Origin: Methylovirgula sp. HY1
Lineage (GTDB): Bacteria; Pseudomonadota; Alphaproteobacteria; Rhizobiales; Beijerinckiaceae
Assembly: GCF_019343105.1 (NCBI RefSeq)
Contig: NZ_CP073764.1
Coordinates: 1,984,001 to 2,048,000, forward strand
Direction of reading: 5' to 3'
DNA: 64,000 nt
The stretch's first letter is position 1; each line of letters opens with the position of its first letter. Shown here piece after piece: positions 7,623-17,601 of the stretch. Below the pieces are notes generated by a model. That model was not told the DNA's origin and made no database searches. It was given only the letters and a program-made list of their open reading frames with translations. A program made the position numbers and the translations under genes.

Positions 7623-10600
7623 TCAATGTGCCTCATCCCAATTCTGCGCCGCTTTGGCATCGACATGCAGCGGCACGGCCAGCATGAGCGCGGGATGCGG
7701 CGCATCCTCCATCACTTTGCGCACAAGCGCGATCGTCGCATCGACTTCGGCTTCCGGCACTTCGAAAACCAATTCGTCATGCACTTGCAGCAGCATTTGC
7801 GCGGAAAGCTTCGCCTTTTTCAAAGCCGCGTCCATCCGCACCATGGCGCGGCGGATGATGTCGGCCGCCGAGCCCTGAATCGGCGCATTGATCGCGGCGC
7901 GCTCGTTAAACGCACGTTCCGACGGATTCGACGCATTGATGCGCGGATAATGGCATTTGCGGCCGAAGATCGTCGTCACATAGCCGTTTTCGCGCGCGAA
8001 TTTTCTGGTGTCGTCCATGTAGGCGCGGATGCCGGGAAAGCGCTCGAAATATTTCTTGATATAGGCGCCGGCCTCCTCGCGCGGGATACCCAATTGATTG
8101 GCGAGGCCAAAGGCCGATATGCCATAGATGATGCCGAAATTGATCGCCTTGGCGCGGCGCCGCACATCCGACGGCATGCCTTCGACCGGCACGCCAAACA
8201 TTTCCGATGCCGTCATCGCATGAATATCGAGCCCATCGGCGAAGGCCTGGCGCAATTGCGGAATGTCAGCGATATGCGCCAGGAGCCGCAATTCGATCTG
8301 CGAATAATCCGCCGAGACGAGCCTATGCCCAGGCGTCGCGATGAAAGCGCGCCGGATCTTCCGACCCATTTCGTTGCGCACCGGAATATTCTGGAGATTG
8401 GGCTCGGATGAGGAGAGCCGCCCCGTCGTCGTCGCGGCGAGCGCGAAGGATGTGTGAACGCGCTGGGTCACCTTGTCGACATGGTTCGGCAAAGCATCCG
8501 TATAGGTCGATTTCAACTTCGAAAGCTGGCGCCAATCGAGAATGCGCGCGGCGAAGTGATTGCCCTCTTCGGCCAATTCTTCGAGCACGCCGGCCGCCGT
8601 CGACCACGCGCCCGTCGCCGTCTTTTTCGCGCCCGCAAGCCCCATCTTGCCGAAGAGAATATCGCCCAATTGCTTCGGCGATCCGAGATTGAAGCTTTCG
8701 CCGGCGAGTTCGAAAATTTCGGCTTCGAGCCGTGCCATATCTTGCGCGAATTCGCCGGAGAGCCGCGAGAGCATAGTGCGATCGATCGCAATGCCGCGCG
8801 CCTCCATGCGCGCCAAAGCCTCGACCATGGGCCGTTCCAAACTCTCATAGACCGTGGTCATATGCTCGGCCGGCAGCCGCGGCTTCAACACATTCCAGAG
8901 CCGCAATGCGACATCGGCGTCTTCGGCCGAATATTCGCTCGCCTTGTCGATCGCCACACGAGCAAAGCCGATGAAATTGCGCCCCGAGCCTGCAACCTCG
9001 GAAAAAGCGATCGGCTTATGGTTCAGATGCTTTTGCGAAAGCACATCCATGCCGTGATCGGTGAGCCCGGCATCGAGCACATAAGACAACAGCATGGTGT
9101 CGTCGATCGGCGCTACTTCAATGCCGTGCTGACGAAACACGAGCCAATCATATTTCATATTATGCGCGATCTTTAAGACGCTCGGCGCTTCGAGCAGCGG
9201 CTTCAGCGCGGCGAGCACGGCGTCAAGCGCCAATTGCCCCGGCAGGAGATCGGCCGAGCCGAAAAGATCGCCCTTGCCTTCGCTGCGATGCCCGACCGGA
9301 ATATAGCAGGCACGACCCGGCGCGACGCAAAGCGAAATGCCGACGAGTTCCGCCTGCATCGGATCGAGCGCCGTCGTCTCGGTATCGACGGCGAGCAGGC
9401 CTGTTTCGTAGGCTGCGGCGATTTCCGCGCGGAGTTCTTCGAGGCTCGCGATTGTCTTATAGGCAGAGCGATCGATCTTTGCCGTGCGCGCTTGCGCGGC
9501 GCGTGCGGCCGCGAGTTCGCCCGGCCCCGTTGTCGCATGTAGCTTTGGTGCGATCTCGCCATAGCGTGCATTCTTGCGCGGCACGAGCGCGTCGACGCCG
9601 TCCTGACGCGGCTGCGTTTCGGCCGCCACGACTTCGTCGCCAATGACCGCCACCTGCACTTCACCATTGCGGCCGCGCCAACCGGCCGCCCCGACGAAGG
9701 CCGGATCGGGCTCGATCGCGCCTGCGTCGACGCCATAGGTCTCGGCGGCGCGCTTGGTGATGGTCGTAAATTCCATCGCCTTCAAAAAGGCGACGAGGTT
9801 TTTCGGATCCGGTTGATGCAAGCCAAGCTCGTCGATCGGCACTTGGACGTCGACATCGGTGACAAGCCGCACCAATTCCTTTGAAACACGGATCAGCTTG
9901 ACGCTTTCCGGATCGGTCAAAGTCTCACGCTTTTTCGGCTGCTTGATCTCAGCGGCGCGCGCCAATAGCGTGTCGAGATCACCATAATCATTGATGAGCT
10001 GCGCCGCGGTCTTGATGCCGATGCCTTTTGCACCCGGCACATTATCGGTGGAATCACCGGCGAGTGCCTGAACGTCGACGACCTTATCCGGCGGCACGCC
10101 AAAATAGGCGACGACTTCCGGCTCGCTGATCTTGCGCTCTTCGCGGGCGCCCTTAGCGCCGGCTTCGCCGGATGCCGGATCATACATGGCAACGCCCGGC
10201 CCGATGAGCTGCATCAGATCCTTATCGGCCGAGATGATGAGAACATCGGCACCGCGTGCGCGGGCTTGGCGCGCATAGGTCGCGATCAAATCGTCCGCCT
10301 CATAGCGGTCCTGTTCGATCGGCGTGAGACCGAAGGCGCGCACCGAATCCCGCATCAAAGGGAATTGCGGAATGAGATCTTCCGGCGGCTCGGAACGATT
10401 GGCCTTGTAGAGCGGATAGATTTCCTTGCGGAACGAGTTTTCCGATTTGTCGAAAATGATCGCCAGATGGGTCGGCTTGATGCCGGCCGCGCCGTCGCGG
10501 ATGAATTGGAAGAGCTTGGTGCAGAACAGCCGCACCGCGCCGGTCGGCAGTCCGTCCGACCGGTAATTATATTGCTGCTGCCGCACGCCGCCCGTTTTAT

Positions 10601-10700
10601 CTCGGGCCATCGATTGGAAATAGGCGCGAAAGACGAAGGAAGACCCGTCGACGAGAAAGACGTGGTCGCCTGCTTGGACGGGACGGTGGGTCAGGCTCAT
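7623..10700 (-). CDS. polA: DNA polymerase I
   Basis: PolA fills gaps and removes RNA primers during replication and repair. The product, about 1025 residues, contains all three family domains. The 5'-3' exonuclease/flap domain has HVFLVDGSSFVFRAYF, EADDLIATYA and GDSTDNVPGAKGIG. The 3'-5' proofreading domain has AVDTETTALDP, HNMKYDWLVF and YSAEDADVALRLW. The polymerase domain has motif A SADYSQIELRLLAHIA, the O-helix RRAKAINFGIIYGIS and motif C QVHDELVFEVP. An insert rich in Ala/Arg between the first two domains is usual in alphaproteobacteria. The frame continues to 10775, but MSLTHRPVQAGDHVFLVDG at 10700 is the likely start. The gene is complete with intact catalytic residues in each domain. 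Confidence 0.97.
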   Translation of the reverse strand: MSLTHRPVQAGDHVFLVDGSSFVFRAYFQSMARDKTGGVRQQQYNYRSDGLPTGAVRLFCTKLFQFIRDGAAGIKPTHLAIIFDKSENSFRKEIYPLYKANRSEPPEDLIPQFPLMRDSVRAFGLTPIEQDRYEADDLIATYARQARARGADVLIISADKDLMQLIGPGVAMYDPASGEAGAKGAREERKISEPEVVAYFGVPPDKVVDVQALAGDSTDNVPGAKGIGIKTAAQLINDYGDLDTLLARAAEIKQPKKRETLTDPESVKLIRVSKELVRLVTDVDVQVPIDELGLHQPDPKNLVAFLKAMEFTTITKRAAETYGVDAGAIEPDPAFVGAAGWRGRNGEVQVAVIGDEVVAAETQPRQDGVDALVPRKNARYGEIAPKLHATTGPGELAAARAAQARTAKIDRSAYKTIASLEELRAEIAAAYETGLLAVDTETTALDPMQAELVGISLCVAPGRACYIPVGHRSEGKGDLFGSADLLPGQLALDAVLAALKPLLEAPSVLKIAHNMKYDWLVFRQHGIEVAPIDDTMLLSYVLDAGLTDHGMDVLSQKHLNHKPIAFSEVAGSGRNFIGFARVAIDKASEYSAEDADVALRLWNVLKPRLPAEHMTTVYESLERPMVEALARMEARGIAIDRTMLSRLSGEFAQDMARLEAEIFELAGESFNLGSPKQLGDILFGKMGLAGAKKTATGAWSTAAGVLEELAEEGNHFAARILDWRQLSKLKSTYTDALPNHVDKVTQRVHTSFALAATTTGRLSSSEPNLQNIPVRNEMGRKIRRAFIATPGHRLVSADYSQIELRLLAHIADIPQLRQAFADGLDIHAMTASEMFGVPVEGMPSDVRRRAKAINFGIIYGISAFGLANQLGIPREEAGAYIKKYFERFPGIRAYMDDTRKFARENGYVTTIFGRKCHYPRINASNPSERAFNERAAINAPIQGSAADIIRRAMVRMDAALKKAKLSAQMLLQVHDELVFEVPEAEVDATIALVRKVMEDAPHPALMLAVPLHVDAKAAQNWDEAH

Positions 10701-11058
10701 AGGGAGTTTTTTAGGCGGCAATCGGCGGACATGCCAGCATAAAGCGGCGGCATCGAACCGGCTTTGCCACATCATTCATTGTGACGCCCAAAGTTCGGGA
10801 CGCCGGCCGCCACCTTTACCGCAAGCAAATCGCCCGCGCGATCAATGGCCTGCGAGCAGTCACGGCCAAGCCCATGCTGCATTGCGACACAAACTCGCCA
10901 GATTTGCTTCTTGCTGTTCGTTGAAGATGGCTTCAACTCATTGTCATATAATACAAACTTCGTTGTTATGAGCCCCTCGCCGCCTTATATTGCAACGCAA
11001 TATATAACGAGAAAGGCACGGGCGGCGATTGCCACCCCGGCTCAACGAAGGTTTGACC
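10701..11058. other. Intergenic region between divergent polA and patatin gene
   Basis: The spacer holds no convincing gene. It is more AT-rich around 10900-11000. A perfect TATAAT at 10947-10952 could be a -10 element for the patatin gene, but the nearest TTGA-type hexamer (10921-10926) is 20 bases away, longer than ideal. The short frame at 10845-11453 is an out-of-frame shadow of the patatin gene. Confidence 0.3.
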
Positions 11059-12129
11059 ATGCGTATGATCGAGCAGATAGGACATCAAATGGAGGCGGCG
11101 TTCGGCCGCGCGCCATCGGCTTGGCCGCCGCAACATCTCTCGCTCGGCCTGCAGGGGGGCGGCTCCTTCGGCGCCTTCACCTCGGGCGTGCTCGACCGGC
11201 TGCTCGAAGAGCCCGACATTCGATTCGATACGATCAGCGGCGCCTCGGCCGGCGCCATCAATGCCGTGCTCCTTGCCGCGGGATTGGCCGAAGGCGGGCG
11301 CGAGGCGGCGCGCGAGAAGCTCAAGCGATTCTGGCGGCGGCTGAGCCATACTGCCGCTCTGGTGCCTTTTGGCAGCAACACCGGGCTGATGTCCGGCGCA
11401 GCCTCGGGCACCCTGTCGTTTTGGACCCGCCTAGTCTCGCCCTATCAATATAATCCGTTCGACCTCAATCCCTTGCGGACGATCCTCAATGAAGAAATCG
11501 ATTTCGAAAAGCTACGCCGGACGAAGCCGATCGGTCTCTTGATCGCCGCCACCCGCGTGCGCGACGGACGCGCCCGGATTTTCAGCAATGATGAAATCAA
11601 TGCCGACACGGTGCTTGCCTCGACGAGCCTGCCGCTGTTGCATCATGCCGTGACGATCGACAATGAAGCCTATTGGGACGGCGGCTATTCCGCCAATCCT
11701 CCCCTCCACGAGCTCGTGATGGCGAGCGAAACGCCCGACATTCTCATCGTGCAGATTACACCGATGCAGCGCGCGGCCACGCCGACGACTTCGCAGGAAA
11801 TCATCCGCCGCCTCGACCAGATCACCTTCAATGCGTCTTTGGTGGCCGAGTCCGATCGGCTGGCGCAACATGCGGATTTCTACCGCGGCATTTTCGGGCG
11901 TCTCTCGCGCGACGGACGCAAATGGCGACGGCTCTCCCTGCATCGTATTGCCGCCGAGGAGGAGGTCGACGGCCTCGCCGAGGCGAGTGCCAGCAATCTC
12001 GACTGGCGCTTTCTCACCGATCTGCGCCGGCATGGCCGCAGCGCCGCCGAGACCTGGCTGACGCGTGGAGGTGCCGAAGCCGCGGACGCGGAGAGTACCC
12101 GACCAATGAAGAACTGCGTCGCGACCTGA
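11059..12129 (+). CDS. Patatin-like phospholipase family protein
   Basis: A predicted serine lipid acyl hydrolase of 356 residues. The patatin oxyanion-hole motif GGGSFG occurs at residues 33-38. The nucleophile elbow GASAG spans 61-65 (Ser63), and the second member of the Ser-Asp dyad is in DGG at Asp207, followed by YSANPPLHEL. No signal peptide is apparent, so a cytoplasmic or peripheral membrane role is likely. I placed the start at the ATG at 11059 (MRMIEQIGHQ), which follows CGAAGG at a suitable distance; the frame is open further upstream. Substrate and pathway cannot be read from sequence. Confidence 0.9.
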   Translation: MRMIEQIGHQMEAAFGRAPSAWPPQHLSLGLQGGGSFGAFTSGVLDRLLEEPDIRFDTISGASAGAINAVLLAAGLAEGGREAAREKLKRFWRRLSHTAALVPFGSNTGLMSGAASGTLSFWTRLVSPYQYNPFDLNPLRTILNEEIDFEKLRRTKPIGLLIAATRVRDGRARIFSNDEINADTVLASTSLPLLHHAVTIDNEAYWDGGYSANPPLHELVMASETPDILIVQITPMQRAATPTTSQEIIRRLDQITFNASLVAESDRLAQHADFYRGIFGRLSRDGRKWRRLSLHRIAAEEEVDGLAEASASNLDWRFLTDLRRHGRSAAETWLTRGGAEAADAESTRPMKNCVAT

Positions 12130-12500
12130 CGAACGGTCTGCCTCCGCGTCTCCGCCCCCGCCGTCACAAAAAAAAGCCGGGCGCGAGGCCCAGCTCCAAG
12201 GCGATGAACGATCTGATACGGGGGGACGCGCTATTCCAAAACGCCGGCCCGCCGCGTCCGAACACATCCGAGTGATGACATTCGAGCATGATTCGAGCGG
12301 CTCGGAAATCTGTCTTTGGAGAGAGTGTGGCCCGCTTTGCGGCGGAGTGCCGCCGATGACGTAGACAAAAATTAGCCTATATATGCGGCATGGTTTAGGG
12401 CGCGCATCCGACCCGCGCGCCACCTACCCGTCACCTATCGCGCATCGCTTCGCTCGGACGCGTTTCCTGCCCCGAATCAAGCAACAATGGGGGATCTCTG
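12130..12500. other. Intergenic region with no recognisable gene
   Basis: A run of A residues followed by GCCGGGCGCGAGGCCCAGC near 12168-12195 could be a weak hairpin. No coding frame here has family resemblance, and the minus-strand frame at 12424-12765 is antisense to the dehydrogenase. A GGGGGA Shine-Dalgarno-like site immediately precedes the next gene. Confidence 0.3.
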
Positions 12501-13940
12501 GTGCCACATTATCCTGACGTTTTGCTGATGATCGATGGCCAATGGCGGCCCTCTCTCGCCGGCAAGATGATCGATGTCGTCGATCCTGCGACGGAGGAAA
12601 AAATCGGTACGGCAGCCGCCGCCGGCATCGCCGATCTCGACCTTGCGCTGGCTGCCGCCGCCAAAGGTTTCGCCGCATGGCGCCGCGTCTCTGCGCTCGA
12701 GCGTTCCAAGATTCTCCGTCGGGCGGCGGATCTCCTGCGCGCGCGCGCCGATCAGATCGCACCACTGATGACGCTCGAACAAGGCAAGCCGCTGATCGAA
12801 GCCCGGCTCGAAATTCTTTCCGGCGCCGATACGCTCGACTGGTTCGCCGAGGAAGCGCGGCGCGCCTATGGCCGCGTCGTGCCGGCCCGCGCCGAGGCGG
12901 TGCTCAATCTCGTAATCAAAGAGCCGGTCGGCCCCGTCGCTGCCTTCACGCCTTGGAATTTCCCAGTCAATCAAATCGTCCGCAAGCTCGCCGCCGCGCT
13001 GGCCGCAGGTTGCTCGATCATCGTCAAAGCGCCGGAAGAGACTCCCGCCTCGCCGGCAGAATTGATCCGCGCCGTCGTCGACGCCGGTGTACCGGATGGT
13101 GTGGTCAATCTCGTCTATGGCGCGCCGGCGGAAATCTCCGCCTATCTCATTCCACATCCGGTCATTCGCAAAATTTCCTTCACCGGCTCGACCGCCGTCG
13201 GTAAACAGCTCGCCGCGCTCGCCGGCCTGCATATGAAACGGGTGACGATGGAGCTCGGCGGCCATGCACCGGCGATCATCTGCGACGATGCCGATCTCGA
13301 TGCCGCCGTGAAGCTGCTCGGCAATGCGAAATTCCGCAATGCAGGGCAAACCTGCATCTCGCCGACGCGCTTTCTGGTGCAGGAAAGGGTCTATGACAGC
13401 TTCCTCGAAAAATTCGTCGCAACGGCGAAGGCGCTAAAGATCGGCAAAGGCCTCGATGAGAGCACGCGCATGGGGCCGCTCGCCAATGCGCGGCGTATCC
13501 CGGCGCTCGAAAGCCTCACCCAGGATGCGATCGCGCAAGGCGCCAAGCTGATGGCGGGCGGCAAGCGGCTCGGCAACAAGGGCTATTTCTTCGCGCCCAC
13601 GGTGCTTGCGGAGGTGCCATTGACGGCCAGGATCATGAATGAAGAACCGTTCGGCCCGGTGGCGCTCGTCAATCGGTTCCAAAATATCGAAGATGCGATC
13701 ACCGAGGCCAATCGCCTGCCCTATGGGCTGGCTTCCTATGCTTTCACACGTTCGACCCGCACCGCGACAGCGCTTGCCCAATCGGTCGAAGCCGGCATGC
13801 TGACGATCAATCACATCGGCTTCGCACAGCAGGAATTGCCCTTCGGCGGCGTCAAGGACAGCGGCTATGGAAGCGAGGGCGGGTCGGAAGCCATCGAAGC
13901 CTATCTCAACACCAAGCTGGTGACGCAGGCGGGGGGATAG
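12501..13940 (+). CDS. gabD: NAD(P)-dependent succinate-semialdehyde dehydrogenase family protein
   Basis: A 479-residue aldehyde dehydrogenase of the GabD-like group, oxidising succinate semialdehyde or a similar aldehyde to the acid. Visible motifs are the coenzyme-binding [15 protein letters not shown], the Rossmann stretch [14 protein letters not shown], the general base Glu in [10 protein letters not shown], the catalytic Cys in [10 protein letters not shown] and the C-terminal [14 protein letters not shown]. Translation starts at a GTG preceded by GGGGGA. No GABA transaminase is adjacent, so the physiological aldehyde is uncertain, and the gene appears monocistronic. Confidence 0.88.
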   Translation: MPHYPDVLLMIDGQWRPSLAGKMIDVVDPATEEKIGTAAAAGIADLDLALAAAAKGFAAWRRVSALERSKILRRAADLLRARADQIAPLMTLEQGKPLIEARLEILSGADTLDWFAEEARRAYGRVVPARAEAVLNLVIKEPVGPVAAFTPWNFPVNQIVRKLAAALAAGCSIIVKAPEETPASPAELIRAVVDAGVPDGVVNLVYGAPAEISAYLIPHPVIRKISFTGSTAVGKQLAALAGLHMKRVTMELGGHAPAIICDDADLDAAVKLLGNAKFRNAGQTCISPTRFLVQERVYDSFLEKFVATAKALKIGKGLDESTRMGPLANARRIPALESLTQDAIAQGAKLMAGGKRLGNKGYFFAPTVLAEVPLTARIMNEEPFGPVALVNRFQNIEDAITEANRLPYGLASYAFTRSTRTATALAQSVEAGMLTINHIGFAQQELPFGGVKDSGYGSEGGSEAIEAYLNTKLVTQAGG

Positions 13941-13995
13941 AGCCTTTCAGAAGCGACGATGCGTCTCCCTCCGCAGGCGGGAGAGGGCGCGTCGC

Positions 13996-14796
13996 TTACT
14001 TCATCGCCGCTACAGCGCATCGGTGATCGAGCAAATCTTCGCTATGCGCGTGGTGGTTTTTCGCGGCATCGACCGGCCCGGCCAAAAGAACGAAGTCATT
14101 CTGGCCCGAAGCAAAGGACGTCCCGACGACAGCCAATGTCTCCTGCGCCATTGTCTGCCCGGGCGCGAGACTGCGGGCCAAGAGTTCGAAAGGATCTTGC
14201 GTTTCGAGATCCGCCGCAGCGAGCCGGCGCGCAATATAATGGCGTCCGGCGAGCGCGAACGGCAGCTTCTTCCATGCCGTGCCGATCTCGGCGCTATGCT
14301 GAGCCAAAAGGCTTCGCACGTCGGGACGCACACAATCGATATGGATATGCAATTGGTCCTGGCTGCGCGCCGCGGAGGAATTGATCGCGAGGCCGATCAT
14401 GTTCCAGGCAAGGTCGCGCCCCGCGCGGGCTGAAACGAAGCGCCGATTTTGCCAGGCCGCGGCCCAATAGTTTGGCGCGTCGGGGGCGAGAAGCGCCAGG
14501 GATTCGATCCCTGAAATTCTTTGCGTCGGGATCAAGAGGAACTGCGTCGCGCCGCGAATGTCCTTCAAGATCACATAGCCGCGCGCGACACCGTGCGTGA
14601 GATCAACGCGGACGCAAGGTGCGGGATTGCGATGGGCTTCCTGGTTCGGCACGCATTTATTATGCGCGATCGTCCATAGAGCATTGCGACCTTGGAAGAT
14701 CGGCAAGAAGTGATAGGCAGCGAAACCGCCGCCGGCAAAGAGCACGACGACGGCGACGCGCAGTGGGACATGCCGATCTAAACTAAAAATGGGCAT
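13996..14796 (-). CDS. cdh: CDP-diacylglycerol diphosphatase
   Basis: The enzyme hydrolyses CDP-diacylglycerol to phosphatidate and CMP. The 266-residue protein has an N-terminal membrane anchor (LRVAVVVLFAGGGFAAYHFL). The HIT-superfamily core follows, with NKCVPNQ and PCVRVD early and the HxHxD-type catalytic motif QDQLHIHIDCVRPDV near residues 145-160. The overall length matches the Cdh family. It is convergent with the dehydrogenase gene, with only 55 bases between stops. The N-terminal anchor suggests a periplasmic catalytic domain, as in enterobacterial Cdh. Confidence 0.88.
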   Translation of the reverse strand: MPIFSLDRHVPLRVAVVVLFAGGGFAAYHFLPIFQGRNALWTIAHNKCVPNQEAHRNPAPCVRVDLTHGVARGYVILKDIRGATQFLLIPTQRISGIESLALLAPDAPNYWAAAWQNRRFVSARAGRDLAWNMIGLAINSSAARSQDQLHIHIDCVRPDVRSLLAQHSAEIGTAWKKLPFALAGRHYIARRLAAADLETQDPFELLARSLAPGQTMAQETLAVVGTSFASGQNDFVLLAGPVDAAKNHHAHSEDLLDHRCAVAAMK

Positions 14797-14866
14797 TGCT
14801 CAGGTCAGATTTTAGCGCCATGGCCGACGAACCCGACCATGATCTCTCGCTCACCAGACCGCCCCC

Positions 14867-15097
14867 TCAATGCCCGCCGGCTCTATCCGCCGCCGCGTGC
14901 TTGAGATCCCGGCACATATCCGTCGCGACTTTCTTCTGATTTTCTGTCAATACCTTGTCGGCGGCCAGCGCCGCCTTCATTTTAGGCATTTCAACGAGCT
15001 TCGCATCCGGAAGCTCCAGGATGAAAACGGTGAGCGCGGCGATCATGCCCCGCAATTCATCAATCTTCTCTTCCAAAGCCTTCACATCTTCGGCCAT
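14867..15097 (-). CDS. Small hypothetical protein with amphipathic helices
   Basis: A 76-residue protein starting MAEDVKALEEKIDELRGMIA, helical throughout, with a leucine/isoleucine-rich heptad-like first half and a lysine-rich second half. It contains no transmembrane segment that I would trust and no family I recognise. The start was chosen because GGAG lies 8 bases upstream of the ATG at 15097; a second ATG at 15109 is not spaced properly. It stands alone between cdh and bluB on the same strand. Confidence 0.6.
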   Translation of the reverse strand: MAEDVKALEEKIDELRGMIAALTVFILELPDAKLVEMPKMKAALAADKVLTENQKKVATDMCRDLKHAAADRAGGH

Positions 15098-15199
15098 GAT
15101 CGTCTCCACGGCAAATGGTCTTGCTAGACTTCTACGCTTTTTCGCGGAGACGGCATAGATCCAGAACGCGAGGCCATTCGCTTTGCCATCTGATCACGA

Positions 15200-15928
15200 T
15201 CAGCGTCGATGCAACACCGCGCTTTGCGGCAAACGATTTTGCCAACCATGCCTTTCGAGCTCCGGATCGAGATGCTCCTCCTCCGGCCAGCCGATGCAGA
15301 GATAAGACACGAACTGCCACTCGCTCGGCACTTCGAGAATTGCCGCAATCTCGCCAGGATCGAGGATGGAGACCCAGCCGACGCCGAGTCCACGGGCGCG
15401 GGCCGCGAGCGCCAAATTTTGGACCGCGCCGACAACCGAATAGGCGAGCGTCTCCGGCATGGTCAGGCGACCGAGACCATGCCCGGCGCTCGGCGCCCGA
15501 TCGCAAAAGACGGCGAGGTGGACCGGCGCCTCGCAAAGGCCCGCCAGTTTGAGCCGTGCATAGAGCGCCGCCTCCTCGCCTTCGTAGGTCGACAGCGCGG
15601 CGGTATTGCAGCGGTTGAAATTGTTTATGACAGCCTTGCGGCGTTCGCCATCTTCGACGCAGACGAAACGCCAGGGCTGGCTGTGCCCGACGGAGGGCGC
15701 GAGCGTCGCCAGCGCGACGAGTTCTTCGATCACGGAAATGTCAACACGATCGCGGCGAAAACGGCGAACATCGCGACGCCATCGGAAAAGTGCTGTCAGC
15801 AGCGCAGCGAAATCTTCATCGAAACGCGGCGGCGCGGTATCATGACCCTCTGCATCTTGCTTGCGAGCCTCCGCAGGCGGCACCGATTGCCGGGTCACGA
15901 GCGGCCGGCTCCGGCTGCAAAAGACCAT
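15200..15928 (-). CDS. bluB: 5,6-dimethylbenzimidazole synthase BluB
   Basis: BluB is a flavin-destructase-type nitroreductase that fragments FMNH2 with oxygen to give dimethylbenzimidazole, the lower ligand of vitamin B12. The core shows the family signatures WRRDVRRFRRDRVD, ALATLAPSVGHSQPWRF, the lid/active-site region around NRCNTAALSTYEGEEAALYARLKLAG read in two blocks, and GVGWVSILDP plus YLCIGWPEE near the end. The start is uncertain: 15928 (MVFCSRSRP) is used here, while the frame is open to 15994; neither has a strong ribosome site. No other cobalamin gene is nearby and no cobalamin riboswitch is evident upstream. Confidence 0.9.
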   Translation of the reverse strand: MVFCSRSRPLVTRQSVPPAEARKQDAEGHDTAPPRFDEDFAALLTALFRWRRDVRRFRRDRVDISVIEELVALATLAPSVGHSQPWRFVCVEDGERRKAVINNFNRCNTAALSTYEGEEAALYARLKLAGLCEAPVHLAVFCDRAPSAGHGLGRLTMPETLAYSVVGAVQNLALAARARGLGVGWVSILDPGEIAAILEVPSEWQFVSYLCIGWPEEEHLDPELERHGWQNRLPQSAVLHRR

Positions 15929-16183
15929 GATTCTGTCATGCGGGCCTTCGACTCCTGAGCAAAAGGTATGAAGCCAGTCTATCGATCTTGGCATCGAAGA
16001 GCAAAACGGCCCTTGTCAGGCAGAGGCGTCCGTTGCAGAGCCGCGCCCTTGCCGCGGTAATTATGATGGAAGAAAGGGGATCTTCAGCGATTTCGCCCAT
16101 GATACGCAACGCACGCGCCACCACTTCCGCAAGCCTGCATATTAAGCGGCGGTCCGAATTCATCGTAACCATGTGAGGGGAAA

Positions 16184-16477
16184 ATGCTTCAGTTGCAGGA
16201 TTTCATCAATTTCGACCGATATCTCACGCCGTCGATCATACGGATTTTCTATCTGCTGCAATTGGCCTTGATCGCGCTCTTCGGCATTTCCAATATTTTT
16301 GCCGCGCTGATCGCGATGACGCATTTCTTCTTTTACGGCCTGGTCTGGCTCGCCGGAACGGTGATTGGTGCCGTGATCGCCGCGATCGCGGCGCGCATCG
16401 TGACCGAGATCATCATGGTGCTGTTTCAAAACAACGAACATCTCGCGGTGATCCGTGCCCGTGCCGAGGGACATTGA
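16184..16477 (+). CDS. DUF4282 family small membrane protein
   Basis: A 97-residue protein with two hydrophobic helices (IIRIFYLLQLALIALFGISN at about 18-37 and FFFYGLVWLAGTVIGAVIAA at about 48-67), then a conserved IAARIVTEIIMVLFQNNEHL tail. The FxNFDRYLTPSIIRIFY start and the RIxxE.xMVLFxxNE tail fit DUF4282. The start ATG follows GAGGGG at ideal distance. Function is unknown; it is likely an inner-membrane protein and appears to be a single-gene unit, divergent from bluB. Confidence 0.85.
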   Translation: MLQLQDFINFDRYLTPSIIRIFYLLQLALIALFGISNIFAALIAMTHFFFYGLVWLAGTVIGAVIAAIAARIVTEIIMVLFQNNEHLAVIRARAEGH

Positions 16478-16521
16478 GCCCTGGATGCTGCTCAGCCGAA
16501 CACCGCAACCGGGTCAGCCCT

Positions 16522-17139
16522 CTAAGCTGCGACCCAACGACCGCGATGATCCAGTGACGACGCCGCGCGCGCGCGCCGCAACTGCGGCAGGGTTTCGGCA
16601 TCCGGCCGCGCCGCTTCTCCATCATCGAAAAGCAGCGCCATAGTGAAGGCATCGACGAAATCTGCTCCACGTCGGACAAACCGCCGGTGCCGCCCTTCGA
16701 TCTCGAATCCAAATTTCCGATAGAGGCGCATGGCAGCCTGATTGTCGCTGAACACGGTCAGTTGCAGTCTCTGCAAACCCACGAAGACTCGCGCGGTGGC
16801 GATCAGCATATGCATCAGGGCCGCGCCAATTCCGCGTCCTTGAAAGGTCTTGCGGACACCGAGAATGACCCAGCCAAGATGGCTCTGCGCATCGGCCATC
16901 GTGTATAAGCCGGCAAATCCGACGATCTCGCCGTTCGAGACGGCAACGATCTCAAATCTTTTCGCGGCGGCGATCCCGTCGAGCCAAATCCGCATCTCCG
17001 CGCATGATGCGAAGGGCGCGCGCACCGAAGCATTGTGCAAGAAATTCTCTTCATTGAACAATTCGAGCAGGCCGCGATCATCCTGCGCGCCGCGCGGGCG
17101 GAAAATAAGATCGTCTTTCCGAATTGATTTGGACGCCAT
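16522..17139 (-). CDS. GNAT-family N-acetyltransferase
   Basis: A 205-residue predicted acetyl-CoA-dependent acyltransferase. The acetyl-CoA-binding motif A is VILGVRKTFQGRGIGAALMH (Q/R-x-x-G-x-G/A as QGRGIG), followed by the motif B region LQLTVFSDNQAAMRLYRKFG and FEIEGRHRRFV. The start ATG at 17139 (MASKSIRKDD) was chosen because GGAG sits 8 bases upstream; the longer frame from 17214 lacks this. The C-terminal 30 residues are low-complexity Ala/Arg-rich. The substrate is unknown. Confidence 0.85.
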   Translation of the reverse strand: MASKSIRKDDLIFRPRGAQDDRGLLELFNEENFLHNASVRAPFASCAEMRIWLDGIAAAKRFEIVAVSNGEIVGFAGLYTMADAQSHLGWVILGVRKTFQGRGIGAALMHMLIATARVFVGLQRLQLTVFSDNQAAMRLYRKFGFEIEGRHRRFVRRGADFVDAFTMALLFDDGEAARPDAETLPQLRRARAASSLDHRGRWVAA

Positions 17140-17420
17140 AGCAATCTCCGCGGCGCGCCTGCCATGGGCGAGATTGGGCGCCGGCCGGCTCGCCATTCTT
17201 GCGCGCACACTCATCTCATGCAGAGCGACCGGTATCTCCCGCGATCATGTGACGCCGGTCGACGCCATTCAGGATCTTTCCCGGTCAGAACATCACGCGA
17301 ATCTTACTTGAGCCTTGCGCCGTCGCGGCGCGTGTTCCTTGCCGCCGGGTTCCTATGCTTGGAAGCATGGTCTCACCAATCGCTCTGCCTGGAACATGCG
17401 TGGGCGGGCCTGCCGCACCT

Positions 17421-17601
17421 AGAGCATGTTCCAGAAAAGTTGGTAGACTTTTCCATTCTTTTAGGCATCGGATATATCCGAGTTCTGATTTTCAGACATC
17501 GGATATATCCGATGTCTCATTGATGAGAACATCCTCAAGCTTATTGATTTTGATAGTTTTTCCTCTCGACTGGATGATTCCATCCGGTCGAGAAACGCTC
17601 T
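17421..17601. repeat. Cluster of REP-like palindromes downstream of ychF
   Basis: Within 17140-17599, which holds no gene, at least three repeat modules are stacked. The first is an AGAGCATGTTCCAGAAAAG-type element from 17421. The second is palindromes built on CATCGGATATATCCGA, including the perfect 22-bp GACATCGGATATATCCGATGTC at 17495-17516. The third is a TCTCGACTGGATG/CATCCGGTCGAGA hairpin at 17564-17593 ending in ACGCTCT. The last overlaps the ychF stop codon and is an inverted copy of the element at 6.88 kb, so it may terminate ychF. Confidence 0.65.

Noticed and set aside
12166-12200. Terminator after the patatin gene
   Set aside because: The A-run and GC-rich stretch do not form a stem longer than four pairs with a following U-tract on either strand.
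15929-16183. Cobalamin riboswitch upstream of bluB
   Set aside because: No B12-box-like conserved core could be identified in the leader or upstream spacer.
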